Positions 6,695 through 8,513 of a DNA stretch of 8,513 nucleotides are shown in pieces. The translations under genes and the position numbers were made by a program. The notes under the pieces were generated by a model. It was given only the letters and a program-made list of their open reading frames with translations, searched no databases and was not told the DNA's origin. How positions within the stretch are numbered: the first letter of the stretch is position 1; each line of letters begins with the position of its first letter. Source of the stretch: Spartobacteria bacterium (GTDB lineage: Bacteria; Verrucomicrobiota; Verrucomicrobiia; Chthoniobacterales; Chthoniobacteraceae); the NCBI GenBank assembly GCA_025355595.1, contig JANXZI010000225.1, forward strand, positions 1 through 8,513, given 5' to 3'.

Positions 6695-7267
6695 TCAGTG
6701 CAGCATCGGGAGCGGGTTCGGCTCGCGGATGAGCTTCGCGTCGAGGTCGAGGAAGAAGTCGAGGCGGCGGTCGGCCTCGGCCCCGTCAATGTGCCGCGCC
6801 ATGATCAGATAGGTCGCGTAGTGGTTGCCTTCGCTTTCGACGAGACTCGCGTAGAAATCCGCGAGGCCGGGATCGAGATCGCGCACGCCCTCGGCGAGGA
6901 TTTGGAATTTCTCGCACGAGCGTCCCTCGATGAGCGCGCACGCGACGAGGTGGTCTATGACCTGATGCTTCCGCCCCTTGCGCACCTGCGACATCATGCC
7001 GGAAATCCACGGACTTTTTTTTGCCGTGCCAAACGGGACGCCGCGTTCGCGGAGAAGGACGAGGACCTGCTCGAAATGCTGAAGCTCCTCGATGGCGATC
7101 GCATTCAGCTCTGACACGCGGTCGAAGAGTTCGTCGTATTTTTCCATGTTCAGCGCAGAAGACGCCGCCTTGCGCTCAAGGTGCGCGTGATCCACGAGCA
7201 CCGCGCCGAGATCGGAGCGGATCTTCGGCAGCCACGAGTTGGGAATTTTTTCACGCCAGAGGAGCAT
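6695..7267 (-). CDS. miaE: tRNA-(ms2io6A)-hydroxylase (MiaE)
   Basis: A 190-residue non-haem diiron enzyme with a ferritin-like four-helix fold. MiaE hydroxylates the isopentenyl group of 2-methylthio-N6-isopentenyladenosine at tRNA position 37, using O2. The six expected iron ligands are all present: Glu31 (DHAHLERKAAS), Glu61 and His64 (EELQHFEQ), Glu114 (ALIEGRSCEKF), and Glu146 and His149 (ESEGNHY). The length and the strong RKAAS, HFEQVL and SCEKF segments fit MiaE rather than a general ferritin. The ATG at 7267 is used; conserved sequence starts near residue 20. No Shine-Dalgarno site precedes it; a possible promoter and a 9-bp inverted repeat lie just upstream. It is downstream of yqgE on the same strand (130 bases) and convergent with the kinase. 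Function depends on miaA and miaB elsewhere in the genome, not seen here. Confidence 0.92.
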   Translation of the reverse strand: MLLWREKIPNSWLPKIRSDLGAVLVDHAHLERKAASSALNMEKYDELFDRVSELNAIAIEELQHFEQVLVLLRERGVPFGTAKKSPWISGMMSQVRKGRKHQVIDHLVACALIEGRSCEKFQILAEGVRDLDPGLADFYASLVESEGNHYATYLIMARHIDGAEADRRLDFFLDLDAKLIREPNPLPMLH

Positions 7268-7273
7268 GGGGGT

Positions 7274-7301
7274 TCATTTAACGATGCACGTCCTGCTGTC
7301 C
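7274..7301 (-). promoter_or_regulatory. Candidate miaE promoter (leaderless type)
   Basis: On the minus strand TGGACA (7296-7301), a 16-base spacer and TAAATG (7274-7279) end six bases before the miaE ATG. The -35 matches 5 of 6; the -10 is weak, and a one-base shift gives TTAAAT (4 of 6) with a 15-base spacer. Confidence 0.25.
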
Positions 7302-7345
7302 ACTCCCGCGATGGCACAGCGGTCGTCTGATTCTTCCGTGCATCG
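7281..7345. repeat. 9-bp inverted repeat upstream of miaE
   Basis: CGATGCACG (7281-7289) and CGTGCATCG (7337-7345) are exact reverse complements, 47 bases apart, within the 130-bp gap between yqgE and miaE. The inner copy overlaps the candidate miaE promoter spacer. It may be a paired protein-binding site or a long-loop hairpin; nothing further identifies it. Confidence 0.45.
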
Positions 7346-7397
7346 GCCCGGCCTGTGCGGAGGGGATGAAGAATAAAAAGGAGAGAAAACTTTGGCG

Positions 7398-7961
7398 TCA
7401 GTTCAGCGACGGATCATCCGGCGCTTCGGCGACCATCTTGAACCATGGGCCGCAGGCGCTCGTCAGCTCGCGCCACATGAGCGGGGCGCGGGAAAGGTCG
7501 AGCACGTCCTCGTCGTCAGCCTTGCGCACGAGCCACGAGCGCTGTGCGAGTTCCGCATCGAGCTGCCCGGTGCTCCAGCCTGCGTAGCCGGCAAATGCGC
7601 GCACCGTGTGGTGCTGTTTCGCGGCGAGGCTTTCGGCTTCTTCGAGTGCGATGTGGTGGCGGCACTCGAGCACATTCGTCTGCGGGTGCCAGCGGAAGGC
7701 CGCGAGGATGAGCTGGTCCGCGCCGACGGGACCGCCGCTGAGCACGGGCACGCGCGCGAGATGGCCGAGCGGCTTGTTGCCGAGCAGGTCGCCGACGACG
7801 CGGCCGGTCGGGCGGTTCAGGATGAGGCCGAAGCTGCCGTCCTTCGGCGAGTGGTCGGGCAGGATGATGACGGTGCGGCGGAAATTCGGATCGAGCAGGC
7901 CGGGGTGCGAGATGAGGAAACTCCCCGCGAGGGTGGCAGTCGTGTGATCCGGTTCGCGCAC
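7398..7961 (-). CDS. yqgE: YqgE/AlgH family protein (UPF0301, DUF179)
   Basis: A conserved cytoplasmic protein of unknown biochemical role; AlgH in Pseudomonas was named for an effect on alginate regulation. Family segments: LAGSFLISHPGLLDPNFRRTVI (11-32), GLILNRPTG (45-53), LSGGPVGADQL (74-84) and RAFAGYAGWSTGQLDAEL (121-138). The start is uncertain. The frame is open to an ATG at 8006 and a TTG at 8027, but the family begins only about six to twelve residues before the FLI segment. The GTG at 7961 gives 187 residues, the same as E. coli YqgE as remembered, and lies six bases after a good promoter-like sequence. The 15 residues between the ATG and the GTG are His- and Arg-rich and look non-coding. 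If the ATG is used the protein has 202 residues. It is followed by miaE and divergent from the small membrane protein gene. Confidence 0.9.
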   Translation of the reverse strand: MREPDHTTATLAGSFLISHPGLLDPNFRRTVIILPDHSPKDGSFGLILNRPTGRVVGDLLGNKPLGHLARVPVLSGGPVGADQLILAAFRWHPQTNVLECRHHIALEEAESLAAKQHHTVRAFAGYAGWSTGQLDAELAQRSWLVRKADDEDVLDLSRAPLMWRELTSACGPWFKMVAEAPDDPSLN

Positions 7962-7967
7962 GAAATG

Positions 7968-7995
7968 ATGATACGCGGTGCGGGCCGGGTGTCGA
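7968..7995 (-). promoter_or_regulatory. Candidate yqgE promoter
   Basis: On the minus strand TCGACA (7990-7995; 5 of 6 to the -35 consensus), a 16-base spacer and TATCAT (7968-7973; 5 of 6 to the -10 consensus) end six bases before the GTG at 7961. It lies downstream of the ATG at 8006 and therefore supports the shorter protein made from a leaderless mRNA. Confidence 0.45.
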
Positions 7996-8020
7996 GCGTG
8001 GGGCATTTTTGCGAAAGCCT

Positions 8021-8049
8021 TTGCCAAGGCGAAAGCGGTTTCCTAGCGT
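8021..8049 (+). promoter_or_regulatory. Candidate promoter of the small membrane protein gene, overlapped by a direct repeat
   Basis: TTGCCA (8021-8026; 5 of 6), a 17-base spacer and TAGCGT (8044-8049; 3 of 6) end six bases before the ATG at 8056. An 8-base direct repeat GCGAAAGC (8011-8018 and 8029-8036) flanks the -35 box, which could be an operator. Confidence 0.35.
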
Positions 8050-8055
8050 CGCCGG

Positions 8056-8445
8056 ATGGCTCGCAGAGCAAGTTCATCCGTCAATCCCGCGTGGTTCGCC
8101 ATCGCGGCTGTCGTCGTGGTCGCGGTGGTCGCGGGGCTGTGGGCGATGAAGGGCCGGTTCGCGGATCCGTTCAGCAAGCTGGAGGCGTTTCCCGTGGCGG
8201 ACTATTTGCAGAACGCGAATTCGCTGCACCTGAACGAATACAAATTGGAAGGCGTGGTCGGCGAGCAGCTCCACTATTCCAAGAGCGCCCGGCTCTTCTC
8301 CATCGAGGTGAATGGCGAGCCGGTGAGCGTCGTCATCCCGGCCGAGTTGCGCGATGTGAATGTGCAGAAAGGGCAGCGTTTGCAGTTCAAAGTCCAGGTG
8401 GGCGAGAAGGGTGTGCTGAAGGCGCTCGGGGTGAAAAAGGTCTGA
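8056..8445 (+). CDS. Small membrane-anchored protein with OB-like beta domain, function unknown
   Basis: 129 residues; not recognised as a named family. It has a short basic N-terminus (RR at 3-4), one hydrophobic helix (about 12-31, VVVVAVVAGLW), then a soluble domain of about 95 residues. From residue 62 the pattern alternates hydrophobic strands with turns (KLEGVVG, ARLFSIEVNGEPVSVVIP, QRLQFKVQV, VLKALGVKKV), which resembles a small OB-type barrel as in CcmE or the tRNA_anti-like group; this is a weak structural guess without a decisive motif. There are no cysteines, so no lipobox or disulfide. The flanks of the helix are both positively charged, so orientation is unclear. The ATG at 8056 is the natural start, with no Shine-Dalgarno site but a possible leaderless promoter. 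Divergent from yqgE, 94 bases apart. Base and amino acid use look like a normal gene. Confidence 0.8.
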   Translation: MARRASSSVNPAWFAIAAVVVVAVVAGLWAMKGRFADPFSKLEAFPVADYLQNANSLHLNEYKLEGVVGEQLHYSKSARLFSIEVNGEPVSVVIPAELRDVNVQKGQRLQFKVQVGEKGVLKALGVKKV

Positions 8446-8494
8446 GTGCGGCGGCTTCTTCAGTGAGGATGGAAGCGGCGTTAGAGAGGCGAGT

Positions 8495-8513
8495 GTGACT
8501 GGTGACTGGTGAA
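8495..8513. repeat. Heptamer tandem repeat (GTGACTG) at the right edge
   Basis: Two exact copies of GTGACTG (8495-8501 and 8502-8508) and the start of a third run to the window edge, about 50 bases after the stop of the small membrane protein gene. It may continue, or form an inverted pair, beyond the window. The rest of 8446-8494 shows nothing recognisable. Confidence 0.6.

Noticed and set aside
7392..8498. Plus-strand open frame of 368 codons across yqgE and the small membrane protein gene
   Set aside because: It is antisense to yqgE and out of frame with the membrane protein gene; its sequence shows no domain.

Overview
The window looks like a piece of a GC-rich chromosome from the PVC group of bacteria, most likely Verrucomicrobiota. 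The main reasons are a large secreted cytochrome protein of the PSCyt1/DUF1549/DUF1553 type, which is a hallmark of Planctomycetes and Verrucomicrobia; a type III pantothenate kinase with a variant DNSNS nucleotide-binding motif; and the absence of a convincing Shine-Dalgarno sequence in front of any of the eight genes. The taxonomic call is an inference, because no rRNA or marker search could be run.

Layout from left to right. Positions 1-2156 (minus strand) hold the N-terminal 718 residues of the cytochrome-type protein; its C-terminus lies outside the window. A block of short palindromes (2226-2369) separates it from coaX (2365-3105, minus). Upstream of coaX, on the same strand, are the translation genes tsf (3211-4062) and rpsB (4151-4876), so transcription runs rpsB, tsf, coaX and possibly on to the cytochrome gene. 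A 321-bp divergent gap (4877-5197) precedes an FGGY-family carbohydrate kinase on the plus strand (5198-6637). It converges on miaE (6695-7267, minus), a tRNA hydroxylase, and a long perfect hairpin (6635-6688) sits between the two. Next come yqgE/AlgH (7398-7961, minus) and, divergent from it, a small one-helix membrane protein of unknown function (8056-8445, plus).

Functionally the window is mostly housekeeping: ribosome and elongation factor (rpsB, tsf), coenzyme A synthesis (coaX) and tRNA modification (miaE). To these are added a sugar kinase and a secreted haem protein probably tied to polymer breakdown. No mobile element, CRISPR array, tRNA or rRNA gene was found.

The most notable signals not explained by the genes are short heptamer repeats. 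They differ in sequence from place to place but share a 7-base unit. One run lies inside the cytochrome gene and encodes a protein loop; two are arranged as inverted pairs that form hairpins at gene ends (rpsB-tsf gap and the kinase/miaE junction, where the hairpin includes the kinase stop codon); one lies at the right edge. Two further observations are a carbohydrate-binding-like (golvesin/xanthan-lyase-type) domain inserted between the DUF1549 and DUF1553 parts of the cytochrome protein, and candidate promoters whose -10 boxes sit only 6-7 bases before start codons, which together with the missing Shine-Dalgarno sites suggests leaderless mRNAs.
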